Source of the DNA: Euryodendron excelsum
Taxonomy: Eukaryota; Streptophyta; Magnoliopsida; Ericales; Pentaphylacaceae
Assembly (NCBI GenBank): GCA_033060915.1
Contig: CM065387.1
Span: 26,762,501-26,826,500 of the forward strand
Direction: 5' to 3'
Length of the DNA: 64,000 nt
Part shown: positions 10,310 through 20,160 of the stretch, one piece after another
Layout of the letters: each line of letters begins with the position of its first letter
Position numbering within the stretch: the stretch's first letter is position 1
Program-made: the position numbers and the translations under genes
The notes under the pieces: model-generated
Told to the model about the DNA's origin: nothing
Databases searched by the model: none
The model's input: only the letters and a program-made list of their open reading frames with translations

Positions 10310-12060
10310 ACTGCACCTATGAAGGTTGCCTACGTATCCTTTTAGAGGAATCAAGTCAGTCGTAGTTCGGACATGAGTCCGATTGAGAAGAGATTGATTG
10401 GATTAGAAGATTGAGAGATTGAACTTTGATTGGAAGATTTGATTTTGAAAGACTTGGTTTTAGAAACCTTGACTTAAGAAAGACTTAGACTTAGAAAAGA
10501 TTTGACTTGACTTGGAAGGATTTTAGAAAAGATTTGACTTAAAAGTTGGACTTGGAAAGATTAGGAAATGATTGGATTTAGGAAAGATTCGAATTAGGAA
10601 AGGTCTGATTTAGGAAAGTTTCGAATTAAGAAAGTTTCATTTTTGGAAAGTTTCGAATTAAGAAAGGTTCGAAACTAGGAAAGTTTTGAAAATAAGAAAG
10701 TTTTCAATTTAGGAAAGCTTCGAAATTAGGAAAGTTTTAGGAATTTGAAAGTTCCATTTTAAGAAAGGTATTGAAATAGAAAAATATTGAATTAGGAAAA
10801 GTTTAGTTTAAGAAAGGTTTAGAATTTAGAAAGTTTCAAGTTAAGAAAGTTTTGAATTTTGGAATGTTTTGAAATAGGAAAGCTGAGAAAACAAGGAAGT
10901 TTTGAAAATAAGAAAGTTTTGAGTTTAGAAAGCTTTGGATTTGGAAAGATTTGAAATTTAGAAAGTTTAGGATTTAGAAAGTTTTAGAGTTTTGGAAGAT
11001 CTTGAGATTAGGAAAGGTTTGAGTTTAGAAAAGGTTTGAAAACTTAGATTTGGAAAGGGGTAGAATTAGGAAAGGGTGGAATTAGGAAAGATTTGAAAGC
11101 TTAATGTTTAAAGAAACTTATGGTTTAGGAAGGTAAGAAATTAAGAGAGATTTGAATTAGGAAAGATTTAGATTTTGAGTTTTAAGATTTTGGAAAGATT
11201 TTTAAGTTAAAGTTTTGGAAACTTAAGATTTAGGAAAGTAGAAGTCTAGGAAGGATTTGAGTTAGAAAAGAGTTGGATTAGGAAGGGATTGGATTTGGTT
11301 TCTAAAAGAGAAAGTTTGATTTCGTTTCCAAAAATGGAGGATTGGATTTGGTTTCCTAAACGGGTAGATTTTATTTGGTTTCCTAAAGGGAAGATAGGAT
11401 TTGGCAAGGATTTGGAAAGGGAGATTCTAGAAACCCTAGATTTGAAAGTGTAGAATTTTAACATAGAAAAAAAGGTTTTGGAAATGTGTATAGTTTGGAT
11501 GTATAAAACGAGAGATTTTGAAAACCTAGGTTTTAAGGCAAGTTTGAAAACCATGGTTTTGGAAAGAAACGTAAGGTTTTCTAATCGTGGGTTCTATGGC
11601 TTGACTTGGGCTCTAAGGAAAGAGAATTTTTGGAAAGTGCGTTTTTGAAAACGAAGGTTTTCTAGAAGAGAATCCTAGGGAGGAGTTTTTGGAAAGTGAA
11701 TTTGAAGATAGAGTTTTTGGAAAAAGATTTTAAAGAGAAGGAGTTTTTGGAAAGTGTGTTTTTGGAAACGAAGATTTTAGAAGGAAAATCCTAGAGAGGA
11801 ATTTCTAGAAGGAAGATTTTGGGAAGAGAGTTTTTAGAAAGATTTTTTGGGAGCATTTTTAGAAAGTAGATTTTGGGGAGAGTGTTTTAGAAAGGAGTTG
11901 AAAAAGGAGGTTTTGAAACATAAATTTTTGGAAAGAGTTTTTAGAAAACAATTTTGGAAAGAGGAGCCTTTTGGAAAGCATGTTGGAAAAGAGATTTTTA
12001 GGAGGATGGATTTTTGGAAAGGGAGTTTTTTGGAAGGTATAAAAACATCTCACTTTCCTA
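10310..12060 (-). repeat. Conserved block plus C-poor (minus: G-poor) degenerate repeat of solo LTR S
   Basis: From about 10,390 the plus strand is dominated by GGAAAG, TTTGAA and TTAGGAAAG variants and has very little C. Read in LTR orientation this is CTTTCCTAA/CTTTCCAAA-type sequence nearly lacking G. The same tract occurs at 15,880-17,270, 44,430-45,700, 48,640-49,980 and 55,080-56,500. Block 10,310-10,375 matches the conserved GGATACGTAGGCAACC box of all copies. Confidence 0.75.
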
Positions 12061-12915
12061 AAGCGATTCTAGCCATAGGAAGGCCAGAACCACTTTAAGA
12101 AAGTGGTTTGGAAAATAACAAAGGTTAAAAATATGGACCATGTTGGTCACTTTAAATGTAACACTTTCCTAAAGCAATCCTAACCATGAAAAAGCTAGAA
12201 TCACCCTAGGATTGTGATTTTGAAAACACGCTTTGAAAAAGAGATTTTGATACAATTTTGGAAACAAGTTTGAAAACAATTTTGAAAATGAGTTTGAAAA
12301 TGATTTTTGGAAGATGCATGATCATGATATGCACAATGCAATTTTAGGGTCGTGAACATACAAGGCTAAGGCTTCACCACAAAATCAAGGGGGCCGGACC
12401 CACGTGGTCTCCGGTTAGCCTAAAGGAAAGCCCCAGACATGGTGACCCTCCAATAGTCTAATTCTACACATGAACCAGGAGTCCCCTTGTTTCAAGCATG
12501 CAAAGAAAGGGGGCAAAAGAGATGGGGGATTAAAATAGAGAAAACCCAAGTGGGTTAGGAGAGAGAAGAGAGAGGGGGAAAGTGCAGAAATTTAAATGGA
12601 GAACCTACCTTGTATCTTGTTTATTTTGCGCGCCTTACTTTCTTCGGTCTTCGTCTTGATCTTCGTCTTCAATCTGTAAGAGCCGCCTTCAAGCTTTGGA
12701 TTGCAGCTCTTCAAGTCTTCAAAGAAGGGTTGAAGGCTAGTGTATGAGTGTATGAGGGGTGTGTATGAGTGTATATGAGCTTAGGGTTTGTGTATGGTGG
12801 CTAGGGTTTAGAGACCCTAAAGAAGCTAGGGTTTCTGAAGTTTCTAAGCTCTGTATATTGAATTATATGATTCTTAAACTGAGTTTGTGGACCTCTTTCA
12901 CGTTGGAAGAGGCTC

Positions 12916-13030
12916 TATATTTATAGAGAAAGGAATGCACTGGCGCCTGTTGTAGTGGCGCTAGGCCAAACTTTACACTGAGTGGCGCTAGGCCAATTTT
13001 TGCTTGGCACCACTAGTAGTGGCGCCAGCC
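12916..13030 (-). promoter_or_regulatory. LTR promoter of S: TATA box and palindrome cluster
   Basis: A minus-strand TATAAATATAG box lies at about 12,926-12,916. Just upstream (12,949-13,030 on plus) are GGCGCCTGTTGTAGTGGCGC, AGTGGCGCTAGG and GGCACCACTAGTAGTGGCGC, all variants of one palindrome. The same arrangement precedes the TATA box of every LTR in the family. Confidence 0.65.
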
Positions 13031-13379
13031 ATTTAGGAAATATTTAAGGCCGGCAAGCAATGTATCTTTGACTAGATTTGGGCGCCTGTATTAGTGACTA
13101 CCATGCAATTTTTAGCTTGGCTTCACTAGGAGTGACTCTGAAAATTTCGGGAATGATTTAAGAGACCGGGATTGACCCGGAAGGCCGGAAAAGAGCAGGA
13201 ACACTTAAAATAGTGTCCCGGAGGTATTTAACTTGAAAAATGAGGATAGGATATGTCGGAAGGGTTGACGGGGCCTTTAGGGGCAAAACGGTCAATCAGA
13301 TCAGGAAGCTGCCGGGACGACCTTGGACTGTCCCGGAAGAAGACTTAAGATTTGAAAACATTATTCAGAATGTTCCCAA

Positions 13380-13730
13380 AGGTTTCCGGTTTGATACCCA
13401 GAGCCGATGTGGTCAAAAAAGGTGACTAGACCACCAGGGGCAGAACGGTCATTTTGTACTGGGTTTGCCAGAACTAACTTGGAATGATTCGGAAAAGTAA
13501 AGGGAGGTTAAGAACACTATAAAAAATATTCCCGGGAAGTTACCGGTTTGATACCCAAAGCAGGTGTGGTCACAAAAGGTGACCGGCCCTCTAGGGGCAA
13601 AACAGTCATTTTGTACCGGGTTTGTCGGAATTGACTTGAAATGATCCGGAGAGGTAGAGGAAGGTTGAGAATACTATAAGAAGTATCTCAGAAGGTTACC
13701 GGTTTGATAACCAGAGCCGGTGTGGTTCTC
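13380..13730 (-). repeat. About 165-bp subrepeat in the U3 of S
   Basis: Three units each carry GGTTTGATACCCAGAGC or a close variant (near 13,386, 13,550 and 13,703), followed by a stretch with GGTCATTTTGTACCGGG. The same triplicated unit occurs at 52,320-52,680 and 57,840-58,180. Confidence 0.75.
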
Positions 13731-13989
13731 GGGGCGTTCGGATGCCTAGGGGCAAAATGGTCATCTTGACCGAAAAGTATCGGAAAAGGCCTAAGGGGCG
13801 GTTTGGTCGTTTTTCACCGAAGTGGGCTAGCAAACATTGATGTTGACCTAGGTTTTGAGTGTTTCCACCACTCTGACGCCGGTCGTCGTGACACAAGGGT
13901 TTGTTGGCAATTCCCTATATCGACCTATTTACGAGTATTTCCGCTACTCAGACAGTTGTGATGTTTACGAGTATTTTCGCTACTCGGAC

Positions 13990-14715
13990 CGTCTCGAGGA
14001 ATAAACTATCTCGAGAGAGGGATTGGAAAGGGGTTTTACCATCTTCGAAAGGACGTGCCTGAGTTGGAACCGTCTCGAGGAATAAACTGTCTCGAGAGAG
14101 GGATTGGAAAGGGGAGGGATTGGAAAGGGGACTTACCGTCTTCAAAAAGATGTGCCTGATTAGAACCGTCTCAAGGAATAAACTGTCTCAAGAGAGGGAT
14201 TGGAAAGGAGACTTACCGTCTCCAAAAAGACGTGCCTAATTTGGAACCATCTCGAGGAATAAACTATTTCGAGAGAGGGATTGGAAAGGGGACTTACCGT
14301 CTCCGAAAAGACGTGCCTGATTGGAACAGTCTTGAGGAATAAACTATCTCGAGAGAGGGATTGGAAGGGGACTTACCATCTCTGAAAAGACGTGCCTGAT
14401 TTGTAACCGTCTCGAGGAATAAACTGTCTCGAGAGAGGGATAGAAAAGGGGACTTACCGTCTCCGAAAAGATGTGCTTGGTTTGGAACTGTCTCAAGGAA
14501 CAAACTGTCTCGAGAGAGAGATTGGAAAGGGGACTTACCGTCTCCGAAAAGACGTGCTTGATTTAGAATAGATTTACCGTCTTGAGGAATCAACTGTCTC
14601 GAGAGAGGGGTTGGAAAGGGGTCTTACCGTGTTCGAAAAGACGTGCCTGATTTGGAACCGTCTCGAGGAACAAACTGTCTCGAGAGAGGGATTGGAAAGG
14701 AGTTGGAAAGAACAA
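13990..14715 (-). repeat. About 81-bp tandem array in the U3 of S
   Basis: Nine units start near 13,995, 14,077, 14,173, 14,254, 14,333, 14,413, 14,494, 14,584 and 14,665. Each contains CTCGAGGAATAAACTGTCTC, a GGGATTGGAAAGGGG segment and CGTCTCCGAAAAGACG. The last can fold (CGTCT/AGACG). Related LTRs have single or 45-bp-spaced versions (46,236-46,460), so the array expanded in this copy. Confidence 0.9.
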
Positions 14716-14916
14716 TGCCCCCTAAGGGCATTTTGGTCATTTTGACTTTATTTGGGCTTGGCAGGCCCGCGAAGCGATGGATAGATGGGATTTGGACTTA
14801 GAAAGTTTATTTCGGTAGGAAAATGCCAATAATGACTTGAACACAAGTCTGGACGGAGTGTAGACTGCCGAGCGGTCAAAAATGGGGTGCTTACGACTAC
14901 AAGCCAAAATATAGTC

Positions 14917-15000
14917 GGGCGCCACTCCTAGTGGCGCTAGAAGGATTTTTGGCCCGGAGCCACTACAACAGGCGCCAGGTTAATTTTCTCTCTTTAAATA
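14917..15000 (+). promoter_or_regulatory. Element A LTR promoter region: palindromes and weak TATA
   Basis: GGGCGCCACTCCTAGTGGCG at 14,917-14,936 and GAGCCACTACAACAGGCGCC near 14,957-14,978 precede TTTAAATA at 14,993-15,000. That is a degraded form of the TATAAATA found at the same place in element E. Transcription would start about 30 bp downstream. Confidence 0.55.
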
Positions 15001-15390
15001 CAAAGCCTCCTCCAGCGTGAAAGAGGTCCGTAAACTCAGTCTAAAAACCCTACGTTTCGATACACAAAGCTCGTAGCCTCACAAATACCCTAGTCTCCTT
15101 TAGGTTCTCCAAACTCTAGCCTCCCATACACTCATACACTCTCATATACTCAGCCACTAGCCTCCAAAGCCTCCATTGAAGACTTGAAGTGCTACAAATT
15201 GAAACTCTCGAAGATCAAGACGAAGACTGAAGCGAAGACTAAAGTAAAGCAAGAGAAACAAAGCGCGCAAAGCAAAGCAAAATAAACAAGATACAAGGTA
15301 GGCTCTCTATTTAAGTTTATACATCTTCCCCCTCTCTCTTCTCTCTAGAAACCCACTTGGGTTTTTTTCTATTTTAATCCCCCATCTTCT

Positions 15391-15393
<3 letters not shown>

Positions 15394-15422
<29 letters not shown>
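15394..15422 (+). repeat. 29-base poly-C run
   Basis: An uninterrupted run of 29 C in the LTR leader. The same site in related LTRs has only a few C residues (for example 20,516-20,522 and 48,152-48,157). Confidence 0.95.
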
Positions 15423-15879
15423 TTCTTGCATGCTTGAAATAAGATATTTCCCAGTCCATGTGTTGGATTAGGCTATTGGAAGGTTATCGTGTCAGGGACT
15501 TTCTTTTAGTCTAACCAGAGATCACGTGTTTTCGGCCCCCTTGATTATGTGGTGAAGCCTTTAACCTTGTATGTTCACGACCCCAACTTGCATTGTGCAT
15601 ATTATGATCTTGCATTTTTCTAAAATTCGTTTTCAAAACTAGCATTAAAATTGTTTTCAAACTTGCATCAAAATCTTCTTTTTCAAAACTTGTTTTCAAA
15701 ATCACAATCATAAAGTGATTCTAGCCTTTTCATGGCTAGGATTGCTTTAGAAAAGTATTACATTTAAAGTGACCAATATGGTCCATATTTTCAAAATCAT
15801 TGTTTTCAAAACCATTATCTTAAAGTGGTTCTAACCTTCTTATGATTCGAATCATTTTAGGAAAGTGAGATATTTTATA

Positions 15880-17270
15880 TACTTTCTAAAAAATCTCTCC
15901 AATCTCCTTTCCAAAATTTTTTTCAAAAACTCCCTCCAAAAATCTATTTTTCAAAAACTCCTTTCCAAAACACTTTATTCAAAATCCACTTTCTAAAAAT
16001 GCTCCCTAGGTATCCTTCCTAGAAAAAATCTTTTCAAAACTCCTTTCCAAAAACTCTCTTTTCAAAATTCGCTTTCCAAAAACTCCTTTTTAAAATCTCT
16101 TTCCTAAAAGTTGCTTCCAAAATCTTCTTTCTAAAACTCTCCTCAGGTTCACTTTCCAAAAATCCTTTTTTAAGATTTCTTTCCATAAATCTTCCTTTCC
16201 AAAATTCACTTTCTAAAATCTCTATTTCTTAGAGTCCAAGTTAAACCTCCTTCCCAAAAACATGATTTTCAATCTTGCCTTAAAACCTAGGTTTTCAAAA
16301 TCTCCCTTTTTACATCGAAATCACAAGTTTTCAAAACCTATTTTCTACATCAAAACTATAGTTTTCCAAATCTAGGGTTCCTAAAAATTCTCCTTCCAAA
16401 TCTATGTCAAATCAAATCTTCTCTTTAAGAAACAAAATCCAATCCTCCGTTTTAAGAAACAAAAGCAAAACATCTCTTTTTAGAAACGAAATTCAATCAT
16501 TTGTTTTAGGAAATAGGAATCCAAACCCCTCCTAATCTAAACCTTTCCTAATCCACTCCTTCCTAATCTCATACTTTCCTAAACCTTAAGTTTCCAAAAC
16601 TTAAACTTTCAAATCTTTCCTTAATTTTTAAGCTTCCAAATCTTGCTTAATTCAACCCTTTCCTAGTTCCATCCCTTTCCAAATCTTAACTTTCCAAATA
16701 TAAATCTTCAAATCTTTCTTAAACTTAAACCTTTCCTAATTTGAAGAATTTCTAAAACTCAAACTTTGAATCCTTCTAAAATTCTAAACTTCCCTAAACT
16801 TCAAATCTTTCCAAATCTAAAACTTTCTAAACTCAAAACTTTCTTACTTTCAAAACTTCCCTAGTTCGAAACATTCCAAATTAAAAAATTTTCAATTTCA
16901 AAACTTTCTTAAATCTGAAACTTTCCTAATTCCAAATATTTCATAAATTGAAACTTTCCTAAATCAAAACCTTTCCTAACCCAAAACTTTCATAAAACGA
17001 AACTTTCCTATTTTGAAACTTTCCCAATTCAAATCTTTCCTAAATCTAATCGTTCCTTAATATTTCAAGTCCAATATTCGAGTCAAGTCTTTCTTAATCT
17101 CAAGTCTTTTCTAAATCCTATCTTTCTTAAGGCTAGGTTTCCAAACCTCAATCTTTCCAAAACAAATCAAAATCTTTCCTCCAAATTCTATCTTTCCAAA
17201 TCAAAGTCCAATCTTTCTAATTCCAAACTCCAATTTTCAATCTTCTATTCTAAGTTCAAATCAAAAATCT
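15880..17270 (+). repeat. G-poor degenerate CTTTCCAAA-type tract, element A LTR
   Basis: About 1.4 kb in which the plus strand is almost only A, C and T, built from variants of CTTTCCAAAA, CTTTCCTAAA and TTTCAAAACT with no fixed period. It lies downstream of the inferred transcription start, so it would be part of the RNA leader. The ORFs it shows on either strand are composition artefacts. Confidence 0.8.
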
Positions 17271-18075
17271 ATTTTCTATCGGACTATTATCTGAACTACG
17301 ACTGACTTAATTCCTCCAAAAGGATACGTAGGCAACCCACATGGGTGTGGTCACAACCTTTTTCAAGCTTCTATTTCCACAACTTTTCCCAATTTCCAAT
17401 TCCAAAAATCTGTTTTCAAATCTCTATTTTCACTTTCTAAAACTTTCTTTTAAAATCAATTCTCTCTTTTCAAATTAAATCATGTTCTTTTCAAATTTAT
17501 TTCCAAATCTATTTTCAAACTATCTTTCCTTTTATTTACACATCATGCATCATTCTTTTAAAAATTCTTTTCTAAAGTGGATAGGATTGGACATTTGTTA
17601 GTTGAAGACTCTCATAGGTAAATCTAGGGTGAACAGACATGTAGGTACCGTAAGGGCGGGGTAGGGTGTTGGCTTAGTGCATCTTCCCTACACGTAACCA
17701 ACCTCTGAACTTAGGATCACTGTTTTCAAAGACTAAAATAGAGTTTATTTTAAAAAAAGGGCTTAAATATTTTCCAAAGGTTGCCAAACTACCTGTTTTC
17801 CTAAAAACCCTCTCTTGAGGATATTTTTCAAAATCGTTTTCCGAAAACCCTAAGTATAGTCTTCAGATTATGATTAGTTTTTAGGTGACCTAACTCACCT
17901 TAATCAAGTTAGGTGGCGACTCCAAATTGTTTTTCAAAAGCCCTTTAATCAAATCAATTTTGAATTCAAACCTAGGCACACTCATTCTTCTAGGAGGATG
18001 AGTTCTAACGAGAGACTACATTATTTTTTCCGTTTGTGTGTATATTTCTCGAGTGCGAAAAATCTGGGGGCGACA

Positions 18076-18476
18076 TGTACCACATGCGCTAGGGCTATTT
18101 TTCACTAGGCACGTGTACTATATGCGTCAGGCCCTTTAGTTTTCCCCCAAAACTAGTTTTATATGCCCTTAAGGCCAAAAAATTATTTTTAAGAGTTTCA
18201 AAAATCCAAAAATCACTTTTTGAACTTTTGATTTCAAATACCCAAGCTTTCTAAACCCAAAAACTGAGATTTTCAAAAGTTGGACCCTGAAAAAATTTTA
18301 AATAAAAAAAAGTAGAACCAAGATTTTCCAAATCCAATGTTTTCAAAAAGAGAGACTCGCCAGTAGTCCAAAACTTTCCCAACCGTTGTCACTTCGATCG
18401 CCTCACGACCAAAAAGGGGATTCTTACTTAATATTTTTCTGCCTTTGACAAGCAAAGAAAGCAAAACATGGGCAGC
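18076..18476 (+). mobile_element. 3' internal end of element B with decayed polypurine tract
   Basis: It begins exactly where element A's LTR ends. It carries palindrome-like CACATGCGCTAGG and CACGTGTACTATATGCG motifs, TTTTCCCCCAAAACT (the broken E2F-like box), a CGATCGCCTCACG box shared with A, and a purine-rich end (AAGCAAAGAAAGC...GGGCAGC) before the LTR start at 18,477. The rest of B's internal region lies outside the window to the left of A. TGTAC (18,076-18,080) is the expected right target duplication of A; its partner is not visible. Confidence 0.65.
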
Positions 18477-18649
18477 TGTAAGCACCCCATTTTTGCTCGC
18501 TTAGCAATCTCCAGCCCAACCAGATCCAGTTTTAAATATCACAACACATGATAGCTCAAGCTAGCTCTTTCAAACTCTAATCCAATCAACTAGTTGCTTC
18601 CAAGGCCCGCCAGGCCCAATTGAAGCTAAAAAGACCATATTACCCCTAG

Positions 18650-19080
18650 GCACTCTAGACAGGGTTTTCAGACTGGGGGGTCTCAAGAACCAGCACCATT
18701 CAGGCAGCTTTTTGAGATTAGACAGTCTTGGGAACCAAGGTCATCCAGACAGCTTTTCGAGACTAGGATATCTAAGGAAGCAACGCCATTTGGGTAGCAT
18801 CCAGAGATAGGGTGATCTCGGGGGACCAACACCTTATCAAAATTTAAGATGGTTTATTTCTGGCGCCTGCTAGCCCACCAATGTAGAATGTCTGTCATCC
18901 AGTAGTTCTCTAAGATCGAGGAATCTCAAGGACCAACACCACCCTATAAGTAGTTTTCTAAGATTGGGCGATCTTAGAAACCAACACCACCCTACAGGTA
19001 GCTCTCTGAGACTAGGCGGTCTCAGCAACCAACACTGCATAGGTAGCTTTTTGAGACTGGGCGATTTTGAGAACCAACAC
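18650..19080 (+). repeat. Array of roughly 45-50-bp inverted-repeat units in B's U3
   Basis: About eight units share the form CAGGTAG(C/T)T..., a stem, then AACCAACACC; a unique stretch separates the first group from the rest. The best stems are TTTCTAAGAT pairing with ATCTTAGAAA (18,955-18,980, loop TGGGCG) and CTGAGAC pairing with GTCTCAG (19,006-19,025, loop TAGGCG). The arms differ between units but stay complementary in the best ones. Confidence 0.8.
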
Positions 19081-20072
19081 CTAAGTCAACACCGGCGCCT
19101 GCTAGCCCGACTTGGTGAAAAATGACCAAACCTGCCCTTTAGGCCTCCAAGCACGTCTTTGAGAAAGTTTAAAATCCCTCAAGATGGTAAGACCACCCTT
19201 CCAGAATGCTCTTAGATAGTTAGGCGTACTTAATACACCATACTGTCCAATTTGGGTCACGTTTTGATCGATTTTCGTCAAAATAACCATTTTATCCCTA
19301 GGCACTCCACCATAATTCAAATCCCACCAAACAGTGAAAACATCTCCCAGGATAATCCCAGAATAGTCTGGTACGCTTAATATGCCACTCCAATCCATCT
19401 TAACCCTTTTTAACCAATTTCGATCAAAATGACCATTTTACCCCTAGTGGCCTAAGCGTGCCCCAAAACCACACCCGCTCTGGGTACCAAACCTGTAGAT
19501 CATATCATACGCCCCTATGTAACCCAAGGTGAGCCTCATGACTCTAAACGCTTCAAACTTGACGAAAGTCCCCTAGAGTGTCTTTTTCCTCTCGATTCCC
19601 TAGTTATAATGTATCGTCGAATGACTTGAGAAATATGTAAATCAGGGAATTCCCAAAAGCTTGACCACAACACTTTTCATTGGTATGGTCTAATAGGAGA
19701 GATCATTTCCTGAAGGCCCTAATCATGTAGCCCAAAAAATGACAACTTTTGAATATTTACCGAGTGGATCATAGATGCTCTATACTCATGCATGCTTCCC
19801 GAGATGATATCTCACTCTTCTGAACACCTTTCAAGTTCCTTAAAAATTTTAAGTTCTTGAAAAACACTAGAAAAACATCGTGGATGCAACCAATTTTCCT
19901 GGATCCTTCCTAAATTGCACAATTATTGAGGCAAAGTTTAAACAAAATTTCCTGACGACGGAGTCTATACTATATGCGCCTAGATTTTGATCAAATCGAT
20001 TAAAACTTTGTTCGCTCCCTAATATTGAGTCAGTATAGAGTGTGCCACGTGGCATTCCACCAGTGGAATAAT

Positions 20073-20160
20073 ATTGGCACATGTAGCACATGCGCTAGGG
20101 TAAAATTTGCCTAGGTGCATGTACTACATACGCCAGCCGTCTCCAAATTGCCTATAAATA
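20073..20160 (+). promoter_or_regulatory. Element B LTR promoter: palindromes and TATA box
   Basis: GGCACATGTAGCACATGCGC (20,074-20,093) and GGTGCATGTACTACATACGC (20,114-20,133) precede TATAAATA at 20,153-20,160. These are the B-subfamily counterpart of the GGCGCCACTA...TAGTGGCGCC palindromes of A-type LTRs. Confidence 0.65.

Larger units (their letters stand above)
9532..14895 (-). mobile_element. Solo LTR S, 5.36 kb, inserted in element A's LTR in opposite orientation
   Basis: The plus strand begins TGTCGCGCCCAGATTTTT and ends GGGGTGCTTACG. Read on minus this is TGTAAGCACC...GGGCGCGACA with the first T changed to C. Identical ACTAC pentamers flank it (9527-9531 and 14,896-14,900). Joining the flanks restores the interrupted LTR as judged against 53,020-53,110. 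There is no internal region, polypurine tract or primer site, so it is a solo LTR, presumably left by recombination between the two LTRs of a full element. Confidence 0.9.
1..18075 (+). mobile_element. Element A: gag-bearing Tat/Ogre-like LTR retrotransposon, 5' end outside window
   Basis: In order the copy shows a leader, a gag pseudogene (883-2622), repeated non-coding modules, an antisense pseudogene (4541-6327, minus), a tandem array (6534-6880), a polypurine tract (8037-8059) and a 3' LTR starting TGTAAGCACC at 8060 and ending GGGGGCGACA at 18,075. The 3' LTR is interrupted by a solo LTR at 9532-14,895. No protease, reverse transcriptase, RNase H or integrase was recognised between gag and the polypurine tract, so I infer a non-autonomous element mobilised by a relative. 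It lies in the internal region of older element B, whose sequence resumes at 18,076. The 5' LTR and left target duplication are outside the window. Confidence 0.85.
14896..18075 (+). mobile_element. Element A 3' LTR, second part
   Basis: Resumes after the ACTAC duplication with palindromes, a decayed TATA box, the R/U5 region and the end GGGGGCGACA at 18,075. Subfeatures are listed separately. A TGGCGACTCC decamer sits at 17,914-17,923. Conserved blocks lie at 17,291-17,360 and 17,630-17,705. Total A LTR length without S is about 4.65 kb. No gene seen. Confidence 0.85.

Noticed and set aside
13380..13730. GGTTTGATACCC boxes as tRNA/Pol III B boxes
   Set aside because: They resemble the B-box consensus only partly, no A box or tRNA fold is present at the right spacing, and they are LTR subrepeats.
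8061..18075. GTAAGT repeats in U3 as real splice donors
   Set aside because: They belong to the hairpin units upstream of the TATA box, so they are outside the 5' transcript and better explained as part of the repeat.
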